Assembly: GCA_028752905.1 (NCBI GenBank)
Contig: JAQNBH010000002.1
Location: 38,260,975-38,324,974, forward strand
DNA from: Cladorhizidae sp. MBARI D1340-BT2
Taxonomy: Eukaryota > Porifera > Demospongiae > Poecilosclerida > Cladorhizidae
Length of the DNA stretch: 64,000 bases
Direction: 5' to 3'
Part shown: positions 44,301 to 55,757 of the stretch, one piece after another
How positions within the stretch are numbered: position 1 is the first letter of the stretch
Layout of the letters: each line of letters opens with the position of its first letter
Notes under the pieces: model-generated
What the model saw: the letters and a program-made list of their open reading frames with translations, nothing else
Database searches by the model: none
What the model was told of the DNA's origin: nothing
Made by a program: the position numbers and the translations under genes

Positions 44301-47300
44301 TTGTCCAAGCACTAACCCTAACCCTAGCTATTGCCCTAGCCCTAGCCAATCCCTTGGCCCTCCTCCCAATCCTAACCCTAGTCATTGTCCAAGCCCTAAT
44401 CCTAACCCGCTATTGCCCTAGCCCCAGCCAATCCCTTGGCCCTCCTCCCAATCCTAACCCTAGTCATTGTCCAAACCCTAACCCTAGCCATTGCCCTAGC
44501 CCTAGCCAATCCCTTGGCCCTCCTCCCAATCCTAACCCTAGTCATTGTCCAAACCCTAACCCTAGCTATTGCCCTAGCCCTAGCCAATCACTTGGCCCTC
44601 CTCCCAATCCTAACCCTAGTCATTGTCCAAACCCTAACCCTAGCCATTGCCCTAGCCCTAGCCAATCCCTTGGCCCTCCTCCCAATCCTAACCCTAGTCA
44701 TTGTCCAAACCCTAACCCTAGCCATTGCCCTAGCCCTAGCCAATCCCTTGGCCCTCTTCCCAATCCTAACCCTAGTCATTGTCCAAACCCTAACCCTAGC
44801 CATTGCCCTAGCCCTAGCCAATCCCTTGGCCCTCCTCCCAATCCTAACCCTAGTCATTATCCAAACCCTAACCCTAACCCTAGCTATTGCCCTAGCCCTA
44901 GCCAATCCTTTGGCCCTCTTCTCAATCCTAACCCTAGTCATGGTCCAAGCACTAACCCTAGCCATTGCCCTAGCCAATCCCTTGGCCCTCCTCCCAATCC
45001 TAACCCTAGTCATTGTCCAAACCCTAACCCTAGCTATTGCCCTAGCCCTAGCCAATCCCTTGGCCCTCTTCCCAATCCTAACCCTAGTCATTGTCCAAGC
45101 ACTAACCCTAACCCTAGCTATTGCCCTAGCCCTAGCCAATCCCTTGTCCCTCCTCCCAATCCTAACCCTAGTCATTGTCCAAACCCTAACCCTAGCTATT
45201 GCCCTAGCCCTAGCCAATCCCTTGGCCATCCTCCCAATCCTAACCCTAGTCATTGTCCAAACCCTTTCCCTAACCCTAGCTATTGCCCTAGCCCTAGCCA
45301 ATCCCTTGGCCCTCTTCCCAATCCTAACCCTAGTCATGGTCCAAGCACTAACCCTAGCCATTGCCCTAGCCCTAGCCAATCCCTTGGCCCTCCTCCCAAT
45401 CCTAACCCTAGTCATTGTCCAAACCCTAACCCTAGCTATTGCCCTAGCCCTAGCCAATCACTTGGCCCTCTTCCCAATCCTAATCCTAGTCATTGTCCAA
45501 GCCCTAATCCTAACCCTAGCTATTGCCCTAGCCCCAGCCAATCCCTTGGCCCTCCTCCCAATCCTAACCCTAGTCATTGTCCAAACCCTAATCCTAACCC
45601 TAGCTATTGCCCTAGTCCCAGCCAATCCCTTGGCCCTCCTCCCAATCCTAACCCTAGTCATTGTCCAAACCCTAACCCTAGCCATTGCCCTAGCCCTAGC
45701 CAATCCCTTGGCCCTCCTCCCAATCCTAACCCTAGTCATGGTCCAATCCCTAACCCTAACCCTAGCCATTGCCCTAGCCCTAGCCAATCCCTTGGCCCTC
45801 CTCCCAATCCTAACCCTAGTCATTGTCGTAGCCCTAACCCTAGTCATTGTCCAAGCCCTAATCCTAACCCTAGCTATTGCCCTAGCCCCAGCCAATCCCT
45901 TGGCCCTCCTCCCAATCCTAACCCTAGTTATTGTCCAAACCCTAACCCTAGCCATTGCCCTAGCCCTAGCCAATCCCTTGGCCCTCCTCCCAATCCTAAC
46001 CCTAGTCATTGTCCAAACCCTAACCCTAGCTATTGCCCTAGCCCTAGCCAATCCCTTGGCCCTCCTCCCAATCCTAACCCTAGTCATTGTCCAAGCCCTA
46101 ATCCTAGCTATTGCCCTAGCCCCAGCCAATCCCTTGGCCCTCCTCCCAATCCTAACCCTAGTCATTGTCCAAACCCTAACCCTAGCCATTGCCCTAGCCC
46201 TAGCCAATCCCTTGGCCCTCCTCCCAATCCTAACCCTAGTCATTGTCCAAGCCCTAATCCTAACCCTAGCTATTGCCCTAGCCCCAGCCAATCCCTTGGC
46301 CCTCCTCCCAATCCTAACCATTGTCATTGTCCAAACCCTAACCCTAGCCATTGCCCTAGCCCTAGCCAATCCCTTGGCCCTCCTCCCAATCCTAACCCTA
46401 GTCATTGTCCAAACCCTAACCCTAACCCTAGCTATTGCCCTAGCCCTAGCCAATCCCTTGGCCCTCCTCCCAATCCTAACCCTAGTCATTGTCCAGGCCC
46501 TAACCCTAACCCTAGCTATTGCCCTAGCCCTAGCCAATCCCTTGGCCCTCCTCCCAATCCTAACCCTTGTCATTGTCCAAACCCTAACCCTAGCCATTGC
46601 CCTAGCCCTAGCCAATCCCTTGGCCCTCCTCCCAATCCTAACCCTAGTCATTGTCCAAACCCTAACCCTAACCCTAGCTATTGCCCTAGCCCTAGCCAAT
46701 CCCTTGGCCCTCTTCCCAATCCTAACCCTAGTCATGGTCCAAGCACTAACCCTAGCCATTGCCCTAGCCCTAGCCAATCCCTTGGCCCTCCTCCCAATCC
46801 TAACACTAGTCATTGTCCAAACCCTAACCCTAGCTATTGCCCTAGCCCTAGCCAATCCCTTGGCCCTCTTCCCAATCCTAACCCTAGTCATTGTCCAAGC
46901 ACTAACCCTAACCCTAGCTATTGCCCTAGCCCTAGCCAATCCCTTGGCCCTCCTCCCAATCCTAACCCTAGTCATTGTCCAAGCCCTAATCCTAACCCGC
47001 TATTGCCCTAGCCCCAGCCAATCCCTTGGCCCTCCTCCCAATCCTAACCCTAGTCATTGTCCAAACCCTAACCCTAGCCATTGCCCTAGCCCTAGCCAAT
47101 CCCTTGGCCCTCCTCCCAATCCTAACCCTAGTCATTGTCCAAACCCTAACCCTAGCTATTGCCCTAGCCCTAGCCAATCACTTGGCCCTCCTCCCAATCC
47201 TAACCCTAGTCATTGTCCAAACCCTAACCCTAGCCATTGCCCTAGCCCTAGCCAATCCCTTGGCCCTCCTCCCAATCCTAACCCTAGTCATTGTCCAAAC

Positions 47301-50300
47301 CCTAACCCTAGCCATTGCCCTAGCCCTAGCCAATCCCTTGGCCCTCTTCCCAATCCTAACCCTAGTCATTGTCCAAACCCTAACCCTAGCCATTGCCCTA
47401 GCCCTAGCCAATCCCTTGGCCCTCCTCCCAATCCTAACCCTAGTCATTATCCAAACCCTAACCCTAACCCTAGCTATTGCCCTAGCCCTAGCCAATCCTT
47501 TGGCCCTCTTCTCAATCCTAACCCTAGTCATGGTCCAAGCACTAACCCTAGCCATTGCCCTAGCCAATCCCTTGGCCCTCCTCCCAATCCTAACCCTAGT
47601 CATTGTCCAAACCCTAACCCTAGCTATTGCCCTAGCCCTAGCCAATCCCTTGGCCCTCTTCCCAATCCTAACCCTAGTCATTGTCCAAGCACTAACCCTA
47701 ACCCTAGCTATTGCCCTAGCCCTAGCCAATCCCTTGTCCCTCCTCCCAATCCTAACCCTAGTCATTGTCCAAACCCTAACCCTAGCTATTGCCCTAGCCC
47801 TAGCCAATCCCTTGGCCATCCTCCCAATCCTAACCCTAGTCATTGTCCAAACCCTTTCCCTAACCCTAGCTATTGCCCTAGCCCTAGCCAATCCCTTGGC
47901 CCTCTTCCCAATCCTAACCCTAGTCATGGTCCAAGCACTAACCCTAGCCATTGCCCTAGCCCTAGCCAATCCCTTGGCCCTCCTCCCAATCCTAACCCTA
48001 GTCATTGTCCAAACCCTAACCCTAGCTATTGCCCTAGCCCTAGCCAATCACTTGGCCCTCTTCCCAATCCTAATCCTAGTCATTGTCCAAGCCCTAATCC
48101 TAACCCTAGCTATTGCCCTAGCCCCAGCCAATCCCTTGGCCCTCCTCCCAATCCTAACCCTAGTCATTGTCCAAACCCTAACCCTAGCCATTGCCCTAGC
48201 CCTAGCCAATCCCTTGGCCCTCCTCCCAATCCTAACCCTAGTCATTGTCCAAGCCCTAATCCTAACCCTAGCTATTGCCCTAGCCCCAGCCAATCCCTTG
48301 GCCCTCCTCCCAATCCTAACCCTAGTCATTGTCCAAACCCTAACCCTAGCCATTGCCCTAGCCCTAGCCAATCCCTTGGCCCTCCTCCCAATCCTAACCC
48401 TAGTCATTGTCCAAGCCCTAATCCTAACCCTAGCTATTGCCCTAGCCCTAGCCAATCCCTTGGCCCTCCTCCCAATCCTAACACTAGTCATTGTCCAAGC
48501 ACTAACCCTAACCCTAGCTATTGCCCTAGCCCTAGCCAATCCCTTGGCCCTCCTCCCAATCCTAATCCTAGTCATGGTCCAAGCCCTAACCCTAGCTATT
48601 GCCCTAGCCCTAGCCAATCCCTTGGCCCTCCTCCCAATCCTAACCCTAGTCATTGTCCAAGCACTAACCCTAACCCTAGCTATTGCCCTAGCCCTAGCCA
48701 ATCCCTTGGCCCTCCTCCCAATCCTAACCCTAGTCATTGTCCAAACCCTAACCCTAGCTATTGCCCTAGCCCTAGCCAATCCCTTGGCCCTCCTCCCAAT
48801 CCTAACCCTAGTCATTGTCCAAGCCCTAATCCTAACCCTAGCTATTGCCCTAGCCCTAGCCAATCCCTTGGCCCTCCTCCCAATCCTAACCCTAGTCATT
48901 GTCCAAACCCTAACCCTAGCCATTGCCCTAGCCCTAGCCAATCCCTTGGCCCTCCTCCCAATCCTAACCCTAGCCATTGCCCTAGCCCTAGCCAATCCCT
49001 TGGCCCTCCTCCCAATCCTAACCCTAGTCATTGTCCAAGCCCTAATCCTAACCCTAGCTATTGCCTTAGCCCCAGCCAATCCCTTGGCCCTCCTCCCAAT
49101 CCTAACCCTAGTCATTGTCCAAATCCTAACCCTAGCCATTGCCCTAGCCCTAGCCAATCCCTTGGCCCTCCTCCCAATCCTAACCCTAGTCATTGTCCAA
49201 ACCCTAACCCTAGCTATTGCCCTAGCCCTAGCCAATCCCTTGGCCCTCTTCCCAATCCTAACACTAGTCATTGTCCAAGCACTAACCCTAACCCTAGCTA
49301 TTGCCCTAGCCCTAGCCAATCCCTTGGCCCTCCTCCCAATCCTAACCCTAGTCATTGTCCAAACCCTAACCCTAGCTATTGCCCTAGCCCTAGCCAATCC
49401 CTTGGCCCTCCTCCCAATCCTAACCCTAGTCATTGTCCAAACCCTAACCCTAGCTATTGCCCTAGCCCCAGCCAATCCCTTGGCCCTCCTCCCAATCCTA
49501 ACCCTAGTCATTGTCCAAACCCTAACCCTAGCCATTGCCCTAGCCCTAGCCAATCCCTTGGCCCTCCTCCCAATCCTAACCCTAGTCATTGTCCAAACCC
49601 TAACCCTAGCTATTGCCCTAGCCCTAGCCAATCCCTTGGCCCTCTTCCCAATCCTAACCCTAGTCATTGTCCAAACCCTAACCCTAACCCTAGCTATTGC
49701 CCTAGCCCTAGCCAATCCCTTGGCCCTCCTCCCAATCCTAACCCTAGTCATTGTCCAGGCCCTAACCCTAACCCTAGCTATTGCCCTAGCCCTAGCCAAT
49801 CCCTTGGCCCTCCTCCCAATCCTAACCCTAGTCATTGTCCAAACCCTAACCCTAGCTATTGCCCTAGCCCTAGCCAATCCCTTGGCCCTCCTCCCAATCC
49901 TAACCCTAGTCATTGTCCAAGCCCTAATCCTAACCCTAGTCATTGTCCAAACCCTAACCCTAGCCATTGCCCTAGCCCTAGCCAATCCCTTGGCCCTCCT
50001 CCCAATCCTAACCCTAGTCATTGTCCAAGCCCTAACCCTAACCCTAGCTATTGCCCTAGCCCTAGCCAATCCCTTGGCCCTCTTCCCAATCCTACCCTAG
50101 TCATTGTCCAAACCCTAACCCTAACCCTAGCTATTGCCCTAGCCCTAGCCAATCCCTTGGCCCTCCTCCCAATCCTAACCCTAGTCATTGTCCAAGCACT
50201 AACCCTAACCCTAGCTATTGCCCTAGCCCTAGCCAATCCCTTGGCCCTCCTCCCAATCCTAACCCTAGTCATTGTCCAAACCCTAACCCTAGCTATTGCC

Positions 50301-51158
50301 CTAGCCCTAGCCAATCCCTTGGCCCTCCTCCCAATCCTAACCCTAGTCATTGTCCAAGCCCTAATCCTAACCCTAGCTATTGCCCTAGCCCCAGCCAATC
50401 CCTTGGCCCTCCTCCCAATCCTAACCCTAGTCATTGTCCAAACCCTAACCCTAGCCATTGCCCTAGCCCTAGCCAATCCCTTGGCCCTCCTCCCAATCCT
50501 AACCCTAGTCATTGTCCAAACCCTAACCCTAGCTATTGCTCTAGCCCTAGCCAATCCCTTGGCCCTCCTCCCAATCCTAACCCTAGTCATTGTCCAAACC
50601 CTAACCCTAGCTATTGCCCTAGCCCTAGCCAATCCCTTGGCCCTCTTCCCAATCCTACCCTAGTCATTGTCCAAACCCTAACCCTAACCCTAGCTATTGC
50701 CCTAGCCCTAGCCAATCCCTTGGCCCTCCTCCCAATCCTAACCCTAGTCATTGTCCAAGCACTAACCCTAACCCTAGCTATTGCCCTAGCCCTAGCCAAT
50801 CCCTTGGCCCTCCTCCCAATCCTAACCCTAGTCATTGTCCAAACCCTAACCCTAGCTATTGCCCTAGCCCTAGCCAATCCCTTGGCCCTCCTCCCAATCC
50901 TAACCCTAGTCATTGTCCAAGCCCTAATCCTAACCCTAGCTATTGCCCTAGCCCCAGCCAATCCCTTGGCCCTCCTCCCAATCCTAACCCTAGTCATTGT
51001 CCAAACCCTAACCCTAGCCATTGCCCTAGCCCTAGCCAATCCCTTGGCCCTCCTCCCAATCCTAACCCTAGTCATTGTCCAAACCCTAACCCTAGCTATT
51101 GCTCTAGCCCTAGCCAATCCCTTGGCCCTCCTCCCAACCCTAACCCTAGTCATTGTCC
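41393..51158. repeat. 9.8-kb telomere-like hexamer-built satellite (78-bp main unit)
   Basis: The 78-bp unit is thirteen hexamers: TCATTG TCCAAA CCCTAA, CCCTAG CCATTG CCCTAG, CCCTAG CCAATC CCTTGG, CCCTCC TCCCAA TCCTAA, CCCTAG. Length variants gain or lose whole hexamers, usually CCCTAA. The C-rich strand is on plus throughout. Long open frames (up to 2075 codons, period LALLPILTLVIVQTLTLAIA and so on) come from stop-free hexamers and are open on both strands, so they are not called as genes. The array occupies the satellite slot of composite copy 1. Confidence 0.95.
43000..48180. repeat. 2590-bp tandem duplication inside the telomere-like array
   Basis: Landmarks recur with a constant offset of 2590 bp: CATTGTCGTAGCCC (43235 area and 45825 area) and the short-unit junction CCTAACCCGCTATTGCC (44405 and 46995 areas). 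The stretches 44588-45457 and 47178-48047 translate identically over 289 codons. 2590 is not a multiple of 6 or 78, so the join shifts the hexamer phase. Confidence 0.88.
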
Positions 51159-51176
51159 ATGTGGAATAGACCACTA

Positions 51177-51333
51177 TATATATTCTAATCTTTGTCCTTC
51201 GCCATTCACTACCTTCACTATTATACTAACTGCATTTCAAGCTTCAGCTCATTATTGTCAATCATTCTTGAGTTACGATACTTTTAGCCGCCCACTTCAT
51301 TGCATACCTCTCCAGAAATGAATAAGTGGGATA
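51177..51333. repeat. Flank B, copy 1
   Basis: From ATATATTCTAATCTTTGTCC to the transposon at 51334 this matches 56945-57096 with few changes (CTTCAGCTCATTATTGTCAA, GAGTTACGATACTTTTAGC, GCATACCTCTCCAGAAAT). It starts directly at the end of the satellite in both copies. Confidence 0.92.
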
Positions 51334-51840
51334 CAGTAGACCATCACTAATCCGAATAGCCTGGGGATCTGAGTAGTTAGGATTAGTGAAATTTTTGGAT
51401 TAGTGAAATTTATGAATATCATTATATTGAACTCTGTTTTTGCAGTGGGTTGAATACTGGGTAATTTTGATCCCTTCCCATCCTCATTCTTTTAGCAGAT
51501 CTCCGGAATCCCATCAGTCATCTTCCTTTTGCATCTTCACAACTCGCTGCCCTTCTTCTTTATGTCTGAGATAGTTGAGACTCCAACTCCATACTGTTCA
51601 GGTAACTTGTAGCTTTTCTTCCCGAGCTGGTCCAGGATCTCGACCTTCTCCTCGATGGTAAGGCTCTTTTGTGCTCTTTTCTTCTCGTATGACGGGCTCG
51701 TGGTAGATTCGAAGCTCAATTAATGGCACACATTTTTTCTCTCCTTTTTCCTTTTTTTAATTTTTTTTTAATGCTACCTGATGCAGTTCGGATTAGCGAG
51801 GTTTCGGATTAACGGGGTCCGGATTAGCGAGGATCTACTG
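51334..51840 (-). mobile_element. Pogo/Tigger-like DNA transposon remnant, TA target duplication
   Basis: The left end CAGTAGACCATCACTAATCC and the right end (reverse complement CAGTAGATCCTCGCTAATCC) form a TIR with three mismatches over 20 bases. TA lies on both sides (51332-51333 and 51841-51842). Subterminal GGATTAGCGAGG/GGATTAGTGAAA repeats are present. At 507 bp it is far shorter than an autonomous element and keeps only the start of a transposase frame. It sits between flank B and module X and is absent from composite copy 2, which supports insertion. Confidence 0.88.
51537..51719 (-). pseudogene. Tigger/pogo transposase N-terminal fragment (CENP-B/psq-type HTH)
   Basis: About 60 codons read KKRAQKSLTIEEKVEILDQL and then KLPEQYGVGVSTISDIKK, the typical N-terminal helix-turn-helix of CENP-B/Tigger/pogo transposases that binds the TIR. 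The frame is preceded by TAA, has no ATG and stops right after the HTH. The second HTH and DDE catalytic domain are missing, so it is a relic. Confidence 0.85.
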
Positions 51841-52540
51841 TAGTCCCAAAATGGCAACAACTGTGGTTACCACTTTGGACCTCTGCACACTTCACTGTAT
51901 GGAATTAAAATATATATAACTCAAAAGATAGGTCTCTGTGTGCTCTCTCTTGATACTAAAAACTGTTGCATAGGTACAAGCATCCCAAAGGTACAGGCAG
52001 TCAAAGTTGGGGCCTCCAAACCACCTGCCCATGCTGCTAATTGTTGAGTGCAAGGCATTGAAATTAGCACCTGAGGCTCTCGCATACAATAAGTGCTGTC
52101 ATTATTAGCTCAAACATAAGTAGGTGGTCAAGCACTTGGGCAAGTGTGGGTGGCTGGAACATCAACAATGTTCCAGCCTCTCTACAATATACTGCATATC
52201 TACAGTGAAGTGTGTGCAATCTAGGAGCTGGCAAGTCATAACCACATGGTCATGTTTGTCAGTATATAATTTAGACCCCTCCCTCTTCCCACAGGAACAT
52301 AAGCATATAATCTGCTGGCCCCATCTGTAGTGTTTGTGCAGCTCTACCAGTCCCAGTGCTTATAGCTACTCAAGACTTGATGCTGGCAAGTAGCTACTAG
52401 CAAGAGGTGAGGGCTGGCTCCACTTCACATGGCAACCTGCAGCTCCAATACATGACCATGTAGGGCCAAACTAAACTGCCCTCAGCAAGCACTCTACACT
52501 GGCTGCAGGTGGCACATCAATCACTAGCACAGCATGAATG

Positions 52541-53202
52541 CAGTGTTGCCATGGTGTTGGATTTTATCAATAAATGCTTGGATTTTTCATCGTTAGAAAA
52601 TTATTTGACATATCAGACCATGTGCAGTCTATTTCAAAACCACTCTCTGTGGTATTAGCTGAGTGTGGTCATTTTGTGGTCACCTGCTCCTTGCAGGAAT
52701 ATTCATGTGGTCAATGGGTCTATGCAGGAATGTTCCTGCACAGTCCTGTGTTATTATGTGGTCACCTCCTCAAGTCACAGCCATCACAGAGGTGGATGAG
52801 TATTGGCATGCAATCAGCCAAATCAAAGACTGCTTGGAAACCGAGTATCGCTACTCCACATTGGCAAAACTTGCAAACACTATTCTAGTTATACCCCATG
52901 GCAATGGTGATACCGAATGTTTATTCAGCCACATTGGTCTCAACAAAACGAAGTACAGAAACAGACTTGGAATTTCTACATTAAATTCACTTTTAACAGT
53001 GCAATTCAATGTTCCTCAGAAATGCTATGAATTTAAACCGAACACTGAACTATTAAAGACATGTGTAAATGCTATGAACACTTTAGTATGTTATTTCTCA
53101 TGAAATTGTTGCTTGGATTTTGTTTGGATTTTCTGTTGCCACTAAATTTGGATAACACAGACGAGTAATTTGGAAATTACCAAAAAAATTATGGCAACAC
53201 TG
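52541..53202 (+). mobile_element. hAT-like DNA transposon remnant, 662 bp, TSD TGAATG
   Basis: The ends are perfect 12-bp inverted repeats, CAGTGTTGCCAT and ATGGCAACACTG. TGAATG precedes (52535-52540) and follows (53203-53208). Module X copy 2 near 60940 has the uninterrupted site AGCATGAATGTGTGC, a natural empty site. It carries the 3' end of an hAT transposase. Classical hAT elements make 8-bp duplications; only 6 bp are visible here. Confidence 0.9.
52774..53103 (+). pseudogene. hAT transposase C-terminal (dimerisation, hATC) fragment
   Basis: The frame reads VDEYWHAISQ, then YRYSTLAKLANTILVIPHGN, DTECLFSHIGLNKTKYRNRL and LLTVQFNVPQKCYEF to a TGA at 53101-53103. The order W, LAK, IPHGN, E-x-LFS, N-x-TKYRNRL, L-x-VQFN is the C-terminal dimerisation region of hAT transposases. 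The BED finger, DDE residues and start codon are missing: the frame upstream of 52774 is open but unlike a transposase. It cannot encode an active enzyme. Confidence 0.88.
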
Positions 53203-53286
53203 TGAATGTGTGCAAAGATATGCACTTTCATGGTAGCCCACGGTTATCAGGGTGAGTGCACCAATAGCTACTGCCCCATACAACCT

Positions 53287-53309
53287 GAACACACACACAC
53301 ACACACACT

Positions 53310-53338
<29 letters not shown>
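53287..53338. repeat. CA microsatellite with two CTCA breaks
   Basis: (CA)n ending module X copy 1; the counterpart is at 61022-61040. Confidence 0.95.
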
Positions 53339-53340
<2 letters not shown>

Positions 53341-53341
<1 letters not shown>

Positions 53342-53754
53342 AAGCTCATGATGGAGTATGCAGCCATTGATTCATGTCTCCTGCCCCACTGCTCAATGTT
53401 GCATAAGTCTTGCTAGTGTAGAGATGAGGTCATCATGATTTATGGGGGCTGGTGTGGATGTCTCCTCAAGCACACAGGGTTACCCTGGAATGTGATATGT
53501 AACAATATACATAGTTGTGTTGGGACACCAGTGGAGCCAACACACCCTCTACATATCTCTACCACATGCACCCATGCATGCACCCACACACACACACCAT
53601 CTCCATTAGTGCCTAATTAAAATACTAGCATAGTAGAGTAGCTTCCTCAAGTAATGGATACTACATGTATTTCAATTATCAAGCGCTTCCAAATTAGGAG
53701 CTACATAGCATTCGGGTTTTGATAGCCCAAACTATAACTGGCTGTAACTTTAGC
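53341..53754. other. Spacer, no gene seen
   Basis: Unique sequence with a short CA-rich stretch at 53580-53600. No coding signal. Confidence 0.5.
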
Positions 53755-54160
53755 ATGGCTATACATATGCAACAGTTTTTAGTATCAAGAGAGAGCATAC
53801 AGAGAGACCTATCTTTTGAGCTATATATCAAGTCCATACAGTGAAGTGTGCAGAATCTATGGAGCTATACCTATGCAACATTTTTAGTATCACGAGAGAG
53901 CACTAAGAGAGACCTATCTTTTGAGCTCTATATCAAGTCCATACAGTAAAGTGTGCAGAATCTATGGAGCTATACCTATGCAACATCTTTAATATCAAGA
54001 GAGAGCACACAGAGAGACCTATCTATATCAAGTCGATACAGTGAAGTATGCAGAATCTATGGAGGCAACATTTTTAGTAACAAGAGAGAGAGCACACAGA
54101 GAGACCTATCTTTTGAGCTATATATCAAGTACATACAGTGAAGTGTACAGAATCTATGGA
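53755..54160. repeat. About 100-bp dispersed motif, four tandem copies
   Basis: The motif has TATGCAACA, TTTTTAGTATCAAGAGAGAG, AGAGAGACCTATCTTTTGAG, TATATCAAGTCCATACAGTG and AAGTGTGCAGAATCTATGG. CAGAATCTAT falls at 53851, 53956, 54051 and 54148. The same motif occurs inverted as single or partial copies at 51882-51975 and 60271-60365 (start of module X) and at 57125-57240. Confidence 0.9.
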
Positions 54161-54244
54161 GCTCTAAGTCCAAATCACAATATTGAAGAACACAAAATGG
54201 TATTGGTACCAGATCTGAGTCACCTGATAAACTAAAAGGATGTG

Positions 54245-54740
54245 GTCATAGTAACTGCACTGGCCCTAGCAATTACCCTGGCCCTAACACTAGCAACTGC
54301 ACTGGCCCTAGCCATTACCCTGGCCCTAACACTAGCAACTGCACTGGCCCTAGCCATTACCCTGGCCCTAACACAAGCAACTGCACTGGCCCTAGCCATT
54401 ACCCTGGCCCTAACACTAGCAACTACACTGGCCCTAGCCATTGCCCTGTCCCTAACACTAGCAACTGCACTGGCCCTAGCCATTACCCTGGCCTTAACAC
54501 TAGCAACTGCACTGGCCCTAGCCATTACCCTGGCCCTAACACTAGCAACTGCACTGGCCCTAGCCATTACCCTGGCCCTAACACTAGCAACTGCACTGGC
54601 CCTAGCCATTGCCCTGGCCCTAACACTAGCAACTGCACTGGCCCTAGCCATTACCCTGGCCCTAACACTAGCAACTGCACTGGCCCTAGCCATTACCCTG
54701 GCCCTAACACTAGCAACTGCACTGGCCCTAACACTAGCAC
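54245..54740. repeat. 42-bp hexamer-built satellite, about 12 copies
   Basis: The unit is CTAGCA ACTGCA CTGGCC, CTAGCC ATTACC CTGGCC, CTAACA: seven hexamers of the CTRRCC type. The left flank (CAGATCTGAG-TCACCTGATAAA) resembles the sequence left of the 39-bp array at 55850 (CAGATCTGAGGTCACCTCATAAA). Confidence 0.95.
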
Positions 54741-54942
54741 ATGCTCACGTGAATAGCACATCTGTACATCAACCAGCACCTGAGCTATCCCACATGGAGC
54801 ACACCATGCTCACTCATGCTCAATGATGGTCCATGGAGGAGCTGAGTCATACTAACTTCTCTAGTAAACCACATGTTCTTGAGGCTGGCCTAGTGTGGCC
54901 TCCCAGACAACACTCCAGCAGCAGTTCTGGCACTAATAAGAA
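54741..54942. other. Spacer between the 42-bp array and composite copy 2
   Basis: Two hundred bases of unique sequence, no gene. Confidence 0.5.
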
Positions 54943-55440
54943 GGTGGCCATAGCTCTATGGGGACCCACACTGGACCAACAACCACACTGGGTGGAGGCA
55001 GGTTGAAGTAGGTGGCCATAGCTCTATGGGGACCCACACTGGACCAACACCACACTGGGTGATGGCAGGTTGAAGTAGGTGGCCATAGCTCTATGGGGAC
55101 ACACACTGGACCAACACCACACTGGGTGGAGGCAGGTTGAAGTAGGTGGCCATAGCTCTATGGGGACCCACACTGGACCAACACCACACTCGGTGGAGGC
55201 AGGTTGAAGTAGGTGGCCATAGCTCTATGGGGACACACACTGGACCAACACCACACTGGGTGGAGGCAGGTTGAAGTAGGTGGCCATAGCTCTATGGGGA
55301 TACACACTGGACCAACACCACACTGGGTGGAGGCAGGTTGAAGTAGGTGGCCATAGCTCTATGGGGACCCACACTGGACCAACACCACACTCGGGTTGAA
55401 GTAGGTGGACTATAGCTCTATGGGGACACACACTAGAGCT
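54943..55440. repeat. 67-bp minisatellite, copy 2, about 7 units
   Basis: The same unit as at 36854-39730, with GGGGACCCACACTGG variants. It opens composite segment copy 2. Confidence 0.95.
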
Positions 55441-55446
55441 TTACCA

Positions 55447-55757
55447 CTGGATTAAAAATCCAAGAAATTAAAATGATAATCCAAAAAGGTGCAGTGGCTC
55501 AACTATAATGCTCTTCTCATTAGAGCAAGGGGAATTCTGCATCCTCTAGTTGCTTAGCAACCCACTGCTAATTATCAACCCAGGAGAACTGATTCTAATG
55601 AGATGTGAAATTCCCTAAATATTGCACACCCACTGATTCTGTATATATAATACATGTAGGAGTACATGTTTGTGGGGGCCAGCACATGTCTCTGTGGAGT
55701 GACAGAATGGTGGAAGCAAAGACATCTCCTCTCCTTGAAGAAGGGGATTCTCAAGTC
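55447..55757. repeat. Flank A, copy 2
   Basis: Matches 39731-40036, diverging after GATTCTCAAGT. It contains CACTGATTCTGTATATA and GGGGGCCAGCACATGTCTCT. Confidence 0.9.

Larger units (their letters stand above)
51882..53340. repeat. Module X, copy 1 (interrupted by an hAT element)
   Basis: From TCTGCACACTTCACTGTA to the CA microsatellite this matches 60271-61040 almost base for base once 52541-53208 is removed. Shared strings include GGTACAGGCAGTCAAAGTTG, TTGTTGAGTGCAAGGCATTG, GGTGGTCAAGCACTTGGGCA and ACCATGTAGGGCCAAACTAA. No frame in it looks coding; it is a duplicated non-coding module. Confidence 0.93.

Noticed and set aside
41378..50663. Open frames of 1877 and 2075 codons on the plus strand
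   Set aside because: They consist only of the hexamer satellite, switch frame at indels, and are mirrored by long minus-strand frames. Period divisible by three without stops explains them.
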